Assembly: GCF_958295425.1 (NCBI RefSeq)
Contig: NC_081146.1
Span: 23,866,395-23,930,394, forward strand
DNA length: 64,000 nucleotides
DNA from: Solea solea
Taxonomy: Eukaryota; Chordata; Actinopteri; Pleuronectiformes; Soleidae
Direction of reading: 5' to 3'
The notes under the pieces were generated by a model. It was not told the origin of the DNA. It did not search any database and worked only from the letters and a program-made list of their open reading frames with translations. This document shows, piece by piece, positions 24,026-35,939 of the stretch (positions are counted from its first letter, which is position 1; each line of letters starts with the position of its first letter). The position numbers and the translations under genes are program-made.

Positions 24026-26574
24026 CTTTATATACTGTAGCTGTGTGCATGTAAAGTAATATGGCTGTAATGCTAGTCATAATTACCACAATTATAAACT
24101 TTCCGGTATTCAGCTAATTCAACTTAAAATAAAGTGAGATGCATGTGGCTGAACTTCCTCACTTTATATGAGAGTTCACATGAGTCCATCGTATCTGTAG
24201 TAAAAAAAAACCCACTACAATTAGATTGAGTTTGACCTGCACATAAAGTGAAAATCATTCCTAATGAGGCTTCAGCTCAGCACACAAACGTATGAAGTAA
24301 TGAAGTCTGACTGAGGTAAACAAACACCTTTGCTGATGCTTGTGCTTCGAACCACAAAGTGACTTTGGATGGATTTTTGACTCCCGATCAATGAGATGCT
24401 GATTTTGTGTCAATGGATTTTCATTTGTTTCTCCTCTCATAACAGTGTTGTTTTGGAGACCATGTTCTTATTTGAAGATATCAAACCTCAAACCTGATGA
24501 GACTCCTGTCGAGGCTTAAAGGGATAATTCCGTTCAGTGTCAGTCACTACTTTTACAGACTGAGTCAGGCAATCGGACAGCATTCCATTTATTGACTGTG
24601 TACGTCAGACTCCACCTCCATAGGTGGCGCTGTATCTTTCTATAAGCCAGTGTCATGGAATCAGTTTCCTGTTCAACACAAAGAGCGAACAACGTGTTGT
24701 ACCTGCTGTACGTGGGTCTTCTCTGCAGCTTTCGCTGTAGCCGATGTCATGTTGTTATTTGGTCTTTTCCAGCGACAGTTCTGCAGTTTATACGTCGTTA
24801 CTTTCTATTTCCGGGTCAAAGACCAGGAAGGACATTTTGGTGCATGTGCAGAACGCAAAGTCTGATTCCAGTCTACTCGTTTACATGCAGGAGTAATCTG
24901 ACTTTGAATCAAATTATCTAGTATGTTAGTCCAACTAAGACTAGTTTAATTTTTATTGGGCTAACATGTTTACATGGCAGTCAGAAAACCAAACTAGTGT
25001 CTTAAAATCTGACTTTTTGAGTGTTGCTGACGACTTTCAAAGGAAAGTAGTATTTTTTTCTTTCTCACAGATGACTGAGTGTTGAAGATTAACAATGTGC
25101 TGAGCTGTGTGGTCATGGTTCTTCTCTCTGTCTTTCTCTGTGTCTTCAGCCAGACCGCCTCTCCACCCACAGTGAAGAGAGCCAGATGCAGCTCACTCGT
25201 GCAGCAAAACTGGTGGCTTTCTTCCTCAGAAATAAGCTAAAGATTAGCCAGGAACTTACCCGATTTGTCGCAAGTAAAGGATACAGTCACGCATTGTGAT
25301 TAAAAGCAGTAAGAATGACTTGTGAACATGGTGAATTTCTGAATAACTGGGTAAATCATGGCTAGAAAAATTGAGTTAAAGTTTCACGGCATAAGTGATT
25401 TATTTTTTGCCACCTTTCCTCTCATTCCAGGACCTCTTGATATATAGTTCATCTTACTTAAAATTCTTGTTATTCCACTTGAAAGTATCTTTCATTGTGT
25501 GATTTTCTAACATTACCATATTTTGTAAAATTGGACATTAATGTTACAATTAAACATTAATGACATCAACAGAAAATGGGGGGGGGGGGGCAGTCATTGG
25601 CAATCCCTCATAAAACCTGAACTGTCCCTTTAAAAAGATGAATAGTTACCAGTATACAACTATTTTTGTCCTTGCACAATACTAATTTTCACTCCTAATC
25701 CGACCAATCGTGCAGCAGTCACAGCAACATCTATAAAATATTAGTCGCAACTTTAAATTAAGTTTTTTTCCATCATGTTCACTTTCTTATTTTCTCATAT
25801 TGAAGACACAGCTCCTCTCATAAATTCATAATTTCCCTCTCAACTCCTTCCATAATCACCCAGTGAAGATTAGAGACCTCATTCTGTTACTTTACATCCA
25901 GGAAGAAGAAAATTGCCTTTCAGTTTTCTGCCTCTTCGGAGTGGAGGAAGTGGAGCTTATATGACCACAGGCCGGAAGTTAATTGTTGATTAAACCATGA
26001 CACAGCAGTGTGGAGACAGCAGGTGGTGAAAAGGAAAATAATGATTGGATCTTGATGACTCATGGTGGGATCACATCAGTGACATCAAAAATGACATTAC
26101 TTATTTACGCGTCCACAGACGTGCTCATCGATATGCTTGTGGTGCTTTTGGTTGAAATGAGGAGGATGATAATAATTTCCTGGTTTTGAAACAACAGTTA
26201 ATTGTGCATTAAATTACACTCCACATTTCATCATGATCGCCATAGAAACAATGAATATGTTGTGAATATGTTGAATATTATTACCATGTCAATACTGGTC
26301 AGTGCTAAAAAATGATAGAATCAACATCCGGTCCATGTCTTACATAACACTGCAACAAACATGGCAACAATTGTGTCCTTGTACTTTGCGTACCACCTAC
26401 CCATTTTATACCAGGTGACAGTTTTCCCCTCAAAAAAGTGTCCAAATGATTAAACGTCATATTGAGATATTTAATTCTGTTGCATCTGTAAGCATTAGAA
26501 ATACGCAACGTTAATGACAGAGTGTGGCCAATGTTCAGTGGCCAATGGCGTGAATAGTGCGACATGAAAACGTT
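24026..26574. other. Intergenic with repeat fragments, no gene seen
   Basis: CCATAGGTGGCGCTG at 24617-24631 is CTCF-like. At about 24880-25000 CGTTTACATGCAG and ATGTTTACATGGCAG flank a segment with GACTTTTTATTGGG-like words, suggesting a degenerate short inverted-repeat element. G13 lies at 25578-25590. At 25147-25301 a good acceptor is followed by a 49-codon open stretch, described under findings. Confidence 0.45.
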
Positions 26575-27000
26575 GCTTCACCTGTTATGAGTTGAGTTTT
26601 GACAAAGTACAACCTGCTATTTACAACAATAATATTAACAATAATAACACAATCAGTCATCTTTATTATGTAAATGTTGATAATATTTATTTACTACTAG
26701 GCTTGTAACACAAAAGTTGTGTTCCATTACCTTTATCAGCTGCGTTTTGTCAACATAGCCTGCTATTGCTAGCTTATCCACATTTACTGGGGCTAGCTGT
26801 AATACAGTTCATTTTTGCGGGAAAAGTTAGGCATTTAGCACCATTTTTATTATTTGAATGACATTCATGATTAGTGCTGTTGACATGGTCTGTAGCAATT
26901 TCAAAAAGTTTTCCTTCATGACTGGTATTGGCTGCATTTTGCCAAAGTGTGGCTTTGCAATTGCTAGCTTCTCCTTAATTAATACATCGCCCCAACTTGA
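26575..27000 (+). repeat. Degenerate tandem repeat, about 190-bp unit (locus 1)
   Basis: The phrase TTTTGTCAACATAGCCTGCTATTGCTAGC (about 26743-26771) recurs in altered form near 26600 (TTTTGACAAAGTACAACCTGC) and 26938 (TTTTGCCAAAGTGTGGCTTTG...TTGCTAGC). Between copies are AATCA-CATCTTTATTA words. The same unit forms the array at 54490-55110. Confidence 0.65.
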
Positions 27001-27705
27001 ACCGAAGTGCTTCGACTGTCAAATATCCCAAACATGACCTGTGGTGACTCACTTAATCAGAGGAAATGTTGCTCCTCGTCATCTCAGCAGCAATTAACAT
27101 GACAATTAACACAATTTCTAGGTGACAGGGTTGGTGTGAGCTGAGCAAGTGGGTTTGTTTAGCGCCTTCCTGCCATAACAACTCATTAGCCTGTCGATAG
27201 AAATGAAGGGCACATAATGGTAGAAGCTGTTGCTTTGATTTGTGATACCTTATTTTAACACTCAGTTTATTGATTGTTAATTTTTTTTGTCATTTTGTTT
27301 CTACTTTCAAAGAGATTTCTGCGTGGCTCAATTTTTGCTAACTTTGCCGTTCACAAGCCGCCCACCCGCCGTTGCTGACGACAGCATCTCTGAGGCCGAC
27401 CCACCCATGGCTCACTCTGATACTCAATTAGTCCCGGAACATTGGTGCTCCCATTGAACTAATGATTCACAGCAAACCGCCAGCGCCCCCCCCCCATCTG
27501 GCTTCCTTTCCCCTCCTCTTCACTGCGAGACATTTGTCCTCCTCTACAAACTCATTTTTTCTTGAAATTGCATGTCTCAAAATGGCGGCATCAAAGGATC
27601 ATTACTGTCGCCATGAGATTGAGGATATGACAGTTTTGACGGATGTAGATTTCACTGTGCAGGCAGTAACATGTTTAGTCTTTGTCACCCTCAATGAGTT
27701 TGGGG

Positions 27706-27748
<43 letters not shown>

Positions 27749-28241
27749 ACTGTGTGTGAGGGAGGAGAAAATGGAGCCAGGAGTGCAGCGACCACAGAAT
27801 TGATCTTGAAGTCTCACCTCATTGATTTCTGTCCCCACCACCTATTTGTTTTCTTGTTCGATGAATCAACGGCCATTCTTCATGAGTCATGTGGCTTTGA
27901 CACTGTCTGGTTTATGAACACGTTATCATTCCTCTTTGTTTGCTTTCACCACACAGGGTACACTGTACAGCCCCTTTGTGCTTTTCCTCTGAATAGTTGT
28001 AGGTTTGTAAGCTTCTCAAAATCCAATCATTTTATGGTTACAAATGAGGAAAGCTGCATGCAATTTGTTGAGATGATTTAGATTTAGACATTTTTGTCAC
28101 ATCATAACAACCATCATGTATGATTCATTCAACGTGAACTGATTTTCATTCAATCATTGCATCTCTTCCCCAAACATCCATTAAACAACCATAAGAAGCC
28201 ACTTACCTGATTTTTGCAGCTCATTTAGTACAGAACTTGCG
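27001..28241. other. Intergenic, no gene seen
   Basis: The only clear feature is the TG run at 27707-27744. The open frames through that run are Val-Cys or His-Thr artefacts. The stretch 27360-27600 is somewhat GC-rich but has no recognisable protein. Confidence 0.5.
27707..27744. repeat. (TG)19 microsatellite
   Basis: Uninterrupted TG dinucleotides, followed by CGTGACTGTGTGTG. Confidence 0.95.
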
Positions 28242-28425
28242 GTAGCCAATGGCCAAGTGGAAAGGGATCTTGGCTTGTGGCTGGAAGGTTGCTGGTTCAT
28301 GTCCCTGCCAGGTCAAGGGCTGAGGTACCCCTGAGCAAGATACCCAACCCCTATTAATTATTAATTGAACACTCTAAATGAACCCCAGTGGGTTACGTCA
28401 GGAAGGGCATCCGGCGTAAAGGTCT
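28242..28425 (+). repeat. tRNA-derived SINE-like repeat
   Basis: TGGCCAAGTGGAAAGG and GCTGGTTCATGTCCC resemble tRNA boxes A and B, followed by GGTACCCCTGAGCAAGATACCC. The end, GGGTTACGTCAGGAAGGGC with ATCCGGCGTAAA, is one I recall from a widespread fish SINE-like family. Strongly diverged. Confidence 0.65.
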
Positions 28426-28439
28426 TAAGTCAAATCAAA

Positions 28440-28757
28440 TCCTCGAGAATAAAGTTGTAATATTATGAGAATGAAGTGGTAATATTATGTGATTTTGTAT
28501 CATTATTTAATTTAATTTTAAAATCGAATTGCTCCGCATTTTTCATCTTGTCGCAGGTTTCAGCGGATCGCTTGATTAATAATGTCTCGCAATATTAAGA
28601 CTTTATTTCCATATGACAACTTTATTCTCATTACATTACATTACTTGTCATTTAGCAGACTCTTCAACCGTTCTCGTAATAATTCTCATAATATTACAAC
28701 TTTATTCTCATAATATTATGACTTTATCCTCGTAATATTACGACTTTAATTTTTATA
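28440..28757. repeat. Inverted arrangement of an ATATTA(C/T)GAC-type tandem repeat
   Basis: The left part reads GAATAAAGTTGTAATATTATG repeated with changes. From about 28620 the right part reads the complement, TTTATTCTCATAATATTA-CGAC, in several near-tandem copies of about 23 bases. Together they could form a long imperfect hairpin around about 130 bases of unrelated DNA. Confidence 0.7.
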
Positions 28758-29737
28758 ATCATTTTATAATAATGTACAGTACATTGGTTAGCACACTGTT
28801 TGCGAACATGGTTGTCATTGCATTATTTTTTTTCTCTCCACAAAAACTGAATCAGTTGCATTTTTTTGTTTTTGTTTTGTCGGTTGTAAAGATGCAGCTC
28901 ATGAACCCGCTGTTGTGCCATTTATGTGGCTTTATGAGTAACGGGGGTGATTATTCATGTAGGGGTGCTTATTATGTCACAACACCTGCTCCTGAGAACA
29001 TTTTCAAGATTATCACCACCACAGGGAGGTTTTTACAGTTATCCACAGCAGGAAAGCTTTGGTAACCAGTGTGCATTGTCTTTTTATAACATGGCTTGTT
29101 TATAACATGGCTTGACTAATGTTATTGCTTCTGTAGCAGTCACATTTTGTGAAATGGTTGTGACCTGAATATGGCAGCAGTGACATCGCCATGTGTTGTT
29201 ATGTGTGTCTGATATGTGAGTGTTGTTGAGCCGTGTTCCTGCCATGGACTCACAAGCTCTGCTCTGCCTCTCAACTCCCATTGTTACATCCGCGTGGCTT
29301 CTATTTTGTTCGTGTAGCAATCGCACATCTGAGCTCTCTCGTTTCCTCCTGCTATTTGTGAATGGAGCGCGTCTGCTTTCTTGATACTGTCGTGCAAACA
29401 CTCATAATATCGATAAGAAACTGAAACGGCAGGTAAATTCCATGGAGTGGGAGGACGACCTGAGAAAGTGGTCTCATATAACGTAAAAATACAATATTAT
29501 CTAATCTATATTATCTTATCTCTGCTGCGTGTGTGAATTTTGCCAGATGGGACGGATATGAAATTTATGTGTCAATTTATTATGTCAATCATAATAATTT
29601 ATTTTTGTGTCAGAAAAGTGCATTCTTTTATCTGCCTGTGATTCTTCTCAAAGCTACACTTTTGTGGCCATTTCAAAATAAAAGCCTTTTTGCACAATTG
29701 CAAACCTTTCATATTAAGTAACATCTGCAGTAACTTA
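28758..29737. other. Intergenic, no gene seen
   Basis: A duplicated TATAACATGGCTTG at 29086-29113 is the only internal repeat noticed. The open frames on either strand are not recognisable. Confidence 0.5.
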
Positions 29738-30000
29738 AACGCCCAGTATGTAGAATTTAAGTGAAATGATTTTAATTTTGGCAGACATTGAAGAACCGGA
29801 CAGTGACCTGATTGTATTAATGATTAAATATTAATTATTAATATTAATAGTTTTTCATTAATTGAATTTAACTTTTTATATTTTTTATATCAGGAGCAGG
29901 GTCAGCTCTACAGAGGCAGCCATTTTGGACCACCTTGTTTGTACAGTAGCCCACAATGGACAAACTACACGTCTTTTGAGTTTTGATGCTAACTGAGGGC
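29738..30000 (+). repeat. Interspersed repeat (copy A of a family also at 61917-62195)
   Basis: It starts CCAGTATGTAGAATTTAAG, contains GCAGACATTG, and ends with AGAGGCAGCCATTTTGGACC / GTACAGTAGCCCACAATGGAC. I recall this order from a common fish repeat (GGTCCAGTGTGTAA...GCCATGTT...AGTAGCCC). The start matches 61922-61960. Confidence 0.6.
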
Positions 30001-32040
30001 TACTTTTTAGCACTTTTCCATAAGCACTTTTTTGCTTTTCCATTAGTGATAGTACCTGGTGCTTTTTTTTAGTTCCTGCTCAGGCGAGGTTCCAAGCGAA
30101 CTGAGCCAATACTAAAATATGATGTCAACAGACTGTCGGCCACTGATTGGTCAGAGAGTGTCATCACTGGAAGAGCTGCGAGTGCGACGTCCGAGACAAG
30201 AATCAAACCAAACAAATGTAGATCAGTTAAAAAAAAGACTTAAAAATCCAGAGAACCTGCGTTAATCTCCAACATTTAGCAAAAAATCTCTGTATTTAAT
30301 AGAGGAGTCTGATGTATTTAGTCGGCGATCGTATCACAACGCGTTCAGTCATATTTTAGTTAAGTGACTCCAGGTCATGCAGGAAGTACTGAACTAATCT
30401 TTTTAATTTACTGATTCTAATGATTCGGTATACCGAAAAAACTTTTCTAAAGCTGTGCTGTGGCGACCCCGCCTATGTTGAGGAAGTAGTACAGTAATGG
30501 AAAACAACATCAGTTAAGTTATGGTTTTAAAGAAAGTTCTGGACCAGTCGAAGTGTTGACTCAACAAAAAACTTTAAAATTTTTCGCAGTTGAATGTTTA
30601 ATTTTTGCTGGAGCTTTCACTTTCTCACCTTGTTGAGACTGAATCAAAAACCAATTAGGGCCGAGCTGGTAGATGAAGAAGACCAGGAATGTAGGAGTGG
30701 GCGTCACAGGCTGCGTCCACACTAATCTGGCTCTCCTCCCAGCACGGAACCAGAATATCACATTATCTCCTGCTGTGAGGAAGCAGTGTTAATGCCTATG
30801 ATCACAGCTCAGCATGCCACAGCATTGTTAAAGACTATTAAGATGATTGTATAATGGGTGCTGCGTAAAAGCCAGCGGAAGAAGGTTGTACGACGGCACT
30901 TCCTGACATGGAATCAGATAAAGACGCAGTTGAATAGAAGACATTGCTTTACTGTGCTTGTGTAAAATGCAGATAAAGAAAGCAAGGTATTTGCTACATG
31001 AATGAAATGATGGATAATTCATAAATAGGTATATGCATTACTTGAATTATGTGACTGCTCAGACAAGCAGATCACTACAAAAACACCTGAGGCTCATTTA
31101 TGGAATAAGCAGTAAATACGAAGTGGAAAAATATGTATTTTTTTATAGTTTTCATTTCACGTAAAATTAAATTTGGATTCATTTATCCAAGAAATATCTT
31201 TGTTACAGTCTGTAACTTACAAACATTGTTTCTGAGTTTGGGTGAACACTGGCCTCAGGCACTTTCTCCATCTTTAAAAACACGCGTTCACCTGCTTAGT
31301 AGTACGGCCAGTAGGAGGCGCTCCAATAGAAACATAAGCCTTCATGAGAAAGGTTTGCATCAAAAATGCATTTATATTGTGAACTATTTATCATTCCTTA
31401 TCAAAACGGACACTTTTATTTTGACATGATGTGAACTATCATCATAAATAGTATTATTTTGAGAAAAAGTTACTGACCAAAGTAGACACTCAGTGGCCCC
31501 CTAGGTCATTTGGAGGTGCAGGAGGAGGAGTCTAATTCTCTGTCAGGTGACTTGAAAAGTTATGGAATTCTTGATCAATAATACATGGAAAATGTTGCCT
31601 TGCCCATCTGTAATCATAGCACCTAAGAAACCAAAGAAATTCATTTGATTCATATGAACAACTTCCGCGTAATCAGTGCGAACCATCCAGATATTTAACA
31701 CTGAGGGCAAATGAGGCAGATTCATCACTGTGTGCTAAGTATGTCGTCGCTTCTTTTCTCTCTCTCCAATCTCATCAGTTCAGGTTTTCTGATCAACTTA
31801 ATTCATTAATTCAAATAAAGCAACGCGAGAAAACCCTCGCCGTGGCTATGGGGGGGTATCGGGGTTAGTTAACCTGGCTAATTTGCCTCCGCGCAGCTCT
31901 CAATGTATTCTGGTTTCTTTGAAAGAGCCTCCAAACACTTCTTTGTGCAGTTAAACAGCGTGAAGGTAAAACTGTGTGCACTGAGGATGGAGCTCGTTTC
32001 AACACCAGCAGAGGTCAGGGACGGTGTAATAACCCCAGAA
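30001..32040. other. Intergenic with degenerate repeats, no gene seen
   Basis: The segment 30040-30200 (TTCCATTAGTGATAGTACC...GATTGGTCAGAG) and the phrase CTGTGGCGACCCCGCC near 30463 look like parts of fish interspersed repeats. CCAGTAGGAGGCGCT at 31308-31322 matches the CTCF core. No coding sequence was seen. Confidence 0.45.
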
Positions 32041-32560
32041 CACAAAGACTATCTGTGTGTGTAAACACTGACCTTGTCAGGACCAGTCGGCAGAATCTCA
32101 TTTCTGAGGAAGTGGACCAAGGTTAAGGTTAGGTTTAGACATTAACTGGTTATGGTTAAGGTTGTGTGTGTTTGTGTGGCATGACGAGATCTTTTGTAAG
32201 GGCATTTCTGCCAGTCCTTGTAACATTAATGGGGTTTTTAGGGTTAAGACTTGGTTTGAGGATTACAATTGGGTTCAGGTTAGTTGTGATGGTTAGGGTT
32301 AGGTTAAGTGGCTACCAGTTTGTAGCTTGTATTCCTTATGTTATGGGGACCTGGACCTAAATCTGCTTACACAGTCCTATTATGGGGACTTGTCTTCCTT
32401 GTTGTCCCCATTTTAACGTGAAGACTTGTTTTTAAGTTAGGCTGATGTCAGGGTTCGGTTAAAGTTAGGGTCAGGATTTAGGATTAGGATTAGAGTAAGT
32501 CAATGCAATGTCATCTAAAGTCATGGAAACCAGTGTGTGTGTGTGTGTGTGTGTAGACGA
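32041..32560. repeat. Two joined copies of the GT-flanked TTAGGG-like repeat
   Basis: The order ACACTGACCTTGTCAGGACC, GGTTAAGGTTAGG, TTAGTTGTGATGGTTAGGG, then GGGGACTTGTCTTCC and GTTAGGGTCAGG, ending in (GT)11 at 32533-32554, matches the family seen at 11421-11664. There are two or more nested or tandem copies. Confidence 0.7.
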
Positions 32561-32716
32561 CAGCCAACGAGACGGTCTAAGATACAGTACACAATTGATT
32601 TTCTGAAGTGTCGTGTGCAGCCAACAATTCATCCAGACAGTCACTTTAGTAAATTAAACATTTGTCCTCTTTATCAAGAGCAGCTTTTTGCCTGTAGCAT
32701 CCTTTTGTAGCTCATG

Positions 32717-32747
<31 letters not shown>

Positions 32748-32904
32748 GTCTGCACTGACTCAGGAGAAAAAAAGACTGGTGAGAGGCTTAGGTTGATTTC
32801 TCGTTCAACAGATTCGTAGCTACACACTGACACCGTGTGGCCGTTGACTGCTGGTGCACAATGTTCTGTTAAAATGGCATTAAACACAGACTTGTTTGCA
32901 CTAA
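32561..32904. other. Intergenic, no gene seen
   Basis: Contains a TCTC/TGTC run at 32716-32752 and no coding signal. Confidence 0.5.
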
Positions 32905-33085
32905 GTGAGGACCCTCATACACACAATGCATTCCCATTAGCCCCTTACCCTTAAAACAGGTTTTAACACCTGAAAAAGCCTTTTAAAGAAGTGAGGAGCC
33001 GCCTAAAAGTCCTCACTCCGTATACTTTATACGGTTTCTGGTCCTCACAAAGCGACAGATACAAGAATACACACACATACAGATG
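32905..33085 (-). repeat. Reverse-oriented copy of the GT-flanked repeat
   Basis: Reading the minus strand gives GTGTGTATTCTTGTATCTG, TTTGTGAGGACC and AGGTGTTAAAACC, then GGGTAAGGGGCTAATGGG, the same layout as 11421-11664. This orientation is opposite to the neighbouring copy at 32041-32560, so the two could pair. Confidence 0.65.
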
Positions 33086-34649
33086 TTGTCTTCGGGGATG
33101 AACAAATGTTGAGCAAAGTCACATCCGGATACATTAGCATAAGTAAAATAAGCATCAAAAATCATACCATCAATAATTATTCTGTCAGTTAAAACTTTCA
33201 TAAGCAAACATTTAAAAAAATTTTGTTTTTGTTACATTGAGATAATTCCACAATTTATGTTGATTTTTCTTTCTTTCTTTCTTTCTTTCTTCCTAATATA
33301 AAGAAATATTAAATATTAAAAGGACATAATATAATTTGGAGTTAAATGTAAAGGAGACTTTGCACAAAAAGTTTGAAAAGTGGCCTGTATTGTATTGCAG
33401 GTGTATTGCAGGATTTATAGCAGCATATAGTCATTTTTATTTTTTGTTTTTGGTCCAATTTAATTTAATTATTATTTAATTTCTTGGTGCTGAAAGGCAG
33501 TATAATGTGTATAATGCAATGTTATGGTTAACTTGCGTTGTTTTCCTGTAAATCTGGGACTGGCTCTGGGATGGATAGATGGATTTTGTACTTTACATGT
33601 TTTTGGGTCATTTCCTGTCACAGGGTCAGAAATAAGAGCAGCTCCACTCAGTCAGTGTACTCTGCTGTTGAAGATGCCGCTGTTAATGAGGACAACTACT
33701 CACATTAGATAAATGAAATACGCTCACTGAAGCCACTGAGGCTGCAGGTTTCCCACAAACGCTCGATAACGCCGGAGAATATTCAAGGCTCCAGATTGGA
33801 TTAGCAGAGATGCTCCTGCCAGCAATTAGTCTGAGGGAATAGATGAGCTGAAGGAAGCACAAAGCTATTAATTAATGCTGGAGGGGTCGTGCCACGGAGT
33901 TCATTCATACAGTACAGCGATGGAGATGCGCCGCTGTGGGAGAGGAGGTGTCAGAGCAGAGAAGTCCATCAGTGCAGGAGCCTTGAGAGGAGGGAGGGAA
34001 ATCAATAACACCCCGAGCCGTGCTTTTAGTGCCCTTGATGGTTGATTTGGACGGGGCTTTGCTTGCAGGAGACTCTCCACAAAGTTTAGGAGAAGTTTGT
34101 GAAGTGTACACAGTTGCCTCATTAGAGAATTTTATTTGAGAACTCTCTCTCTCTCTCTCTTAAGTCAGGCAGGTGACATCATGAGAGGCGCCCGGTTGTG
34201 AGGATGAGGCGAGACCGCGAGCTCCGGGAAACTGTGTCATCTGTCCACACATAAAGACTCCCCAGTGTTTTCCCCCCAAGACCTGAGAGCACTTATGTTA
34301 AATGTGTGCTGTGTGTGAATGCTGCTCATGCATATATTAGGTTGTTACACCACCTGGATAAGAAATATGGTATAAATGACTTTTCCACTTTGGAAATACT
34401 CGTCATTAAAGAGCTTGTAGGAGAAGTACAAGTGTGTCTCTGTACTCTCAACCAGGTGTGTCGTCCCTGTTGGCTCATCTTCCTCCTGTCTCCTCACCTT
34501 GTTTCTCAACTGGGAGAAACTCATTGGAGCGACAATAATCACCTATCCACCCTAAAGTCATTTTAACATAAATATAGAGTTACATTGGCTCTTTTAGGGT
34601 TGCTCGATTGCTTGACTGTGTAGAAATAGCACAGTAGAACAATGTAGGC
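33086..34649. other. Intergenic, no gene seen
   Basis: Contains (TTTC)n at 33265-33291 and CT dinucleotides at 34144-34160. The stretch 33720-34110 is free of simple repeats and reads like unique, possibly conserved non-coding DNA, but no motif establishes that. Confidence 0.45.
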
Positions 34650-34815
34650 CTGCGAGGATTGTTCAGTTAATCAATTAGTAAATTAATCCTGATTTTTCAG
34701 CTTTTTAAACGTGACTATTTTCTGATTCCTTTGTGTCATATGACAAGGAAACAATTAAAACGCAATCATTTTGGTTTGTGGACAAAACAAGACATCATTA
34801 CTTGCAGCCTTTAAG
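34650..34815 (-). repeat. Interspersed repeat family 'ATCGATTAAT', copy 1 (reverse)
   Basis: On the minus strand it has TGTCCACAAACCAAAATGATTG, TCAGAAAATAGTCACG and ATTAATTTACTAATTGATTAAC. The same sequence of words is present on the + strand at 36765-36975 and 37435-37650. Confidence 0.7.
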
Positions 34816-35264
34816 CAATGTGATGCAACAGTGTCTGTATTACCCAAATAATAATCAATATAAAGGGATAAATTAGCTCTTTTGTGTTGGCACTGGCATA
34901 TTTAGCCACTTTCTCAATTCTGTCACCACAGACAGTGTGAAGAGCTCCTCGAGATGCATCAGCATTTATTTTTATTATTATTTAAAGGCAGACAAAGAGC
35001 AAAGTCTGAGTCTTATATCACCAAGTCTGGGTTTTGGAGGACCCTGCAGCCACGCAGCTGCCGCCGTGTTTTACTGAAGCAGCAGTAAACAACGGTGGCC
35101 CCACCAGGACTAGGGCGGCCTCTCTCTGTTAGTGATCTATGTGTCGCAGTTCTATCGTTATCTCTTGCATTTATTATCCAACGGTGGCCGTTGGAAAGTC
35201 GCCTGTAAGTCACCCAGAGTCCAAGACTGCAGCTCATTCTCTCCAGGCTGTGAGACGGGATTAA
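34816..35264. other. Short stretch before a retroelement fragment
   Basis: No feature recognised up to about 35030. From 35030 to 35264 composition becomes GC-richer and may already be retroelement sequence too decayed to read. Confidence 0.35.
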
Positions 35265-35705
35265 CGCAGGGCCGGTACAGGTGGTGGTGTCACGACCGGG
35301 TGTAAATCCTGGAGGCACGCAGGGTTGAAAACAAATAAGGCCAGTCCAGTACTATCGCAGAGATGGATCCACTTTGGCCCTGTGCAACACCACTCAGGGG
35401 CGTGGTCTCTCCTGACACCTGGAGCCGAGTGGAGCTTAATGGCTGACCTTGGCCAGTTGCTCATGCAGGTTCCCTCAAGAGATCGCCCCCAACGATCATT
35501 ACGAGCCGACATAGTGCTCTGGTCCTCCCTCACCGAGGGTAGAGGTTGCCGAGCTGGCAGCTGCGTGCCGACAATCCCACTGGAGGTTGGGACCATCAGC
35601 CCAGTGCCTCCTTAAGTCCCTGGGCATCAGAGGTACCACCCTGAAAAAGGCCATCAGAGATATATTCTGGCTCTGCGGGAAGGACAGTTCACAGATGGAT
35701 AGACA
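35265..35705 (+). pseudogene. Non-LTR retroelement fragment, C-terminal part of a reverse-transcriptase ORF
   Basis: Conceptual translation gives in order GRYRWWCHDRV, ARRVENK, MADLGQLLMQVPSRDRPQRS, LRADIVLWSS and, after a frame change, AELAAACRQSHW and LLKSLGIRGTTLKKAIRDIF followed by a lone CGKDSS. I recall this order (GRYTWRHD, RPDIVLWS, AELAAE, LGI-G-L) from the C-terminal ends of a common fish retroelement ORF. In-frame stops and at least one frameshift break it, and the catalytic RT domain is absent. It is a dead 5'-truncated copy. Confidence 0.7.
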
Positions 35706-35939
35706 ATAGCAATAGCAAGCATCACTGGACTCTCTGCATGTTAGAGTTTTACCTCCTGAGTCACGGCCTGTTCCCTGCAGAGCCACAGATCCTCCACTAA
35801 CGACCAGCACCGCACTTCTTCACCCCCACTGACCCTCAAGGGTTTATCTTGTGTGTCAACTCCTCTGCTTATCCATCTTGTTTCTTAATTATCTGGACAC
35901 TCTGTTTCCTGATTAGTTTTCCTCTGTTTTTCGCTGTTT
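35706..35939. other. Intergenic, no gene seen
   Basis: Short spacer between the retroelement fragment and the minisatellite. No feature was recognised. Confidence 0.4.

Noticed and set aside
27462..28081. Frames rich in Val-Cys
   Set aside because: Read-out of the TG microsatellite at 27707-27744.
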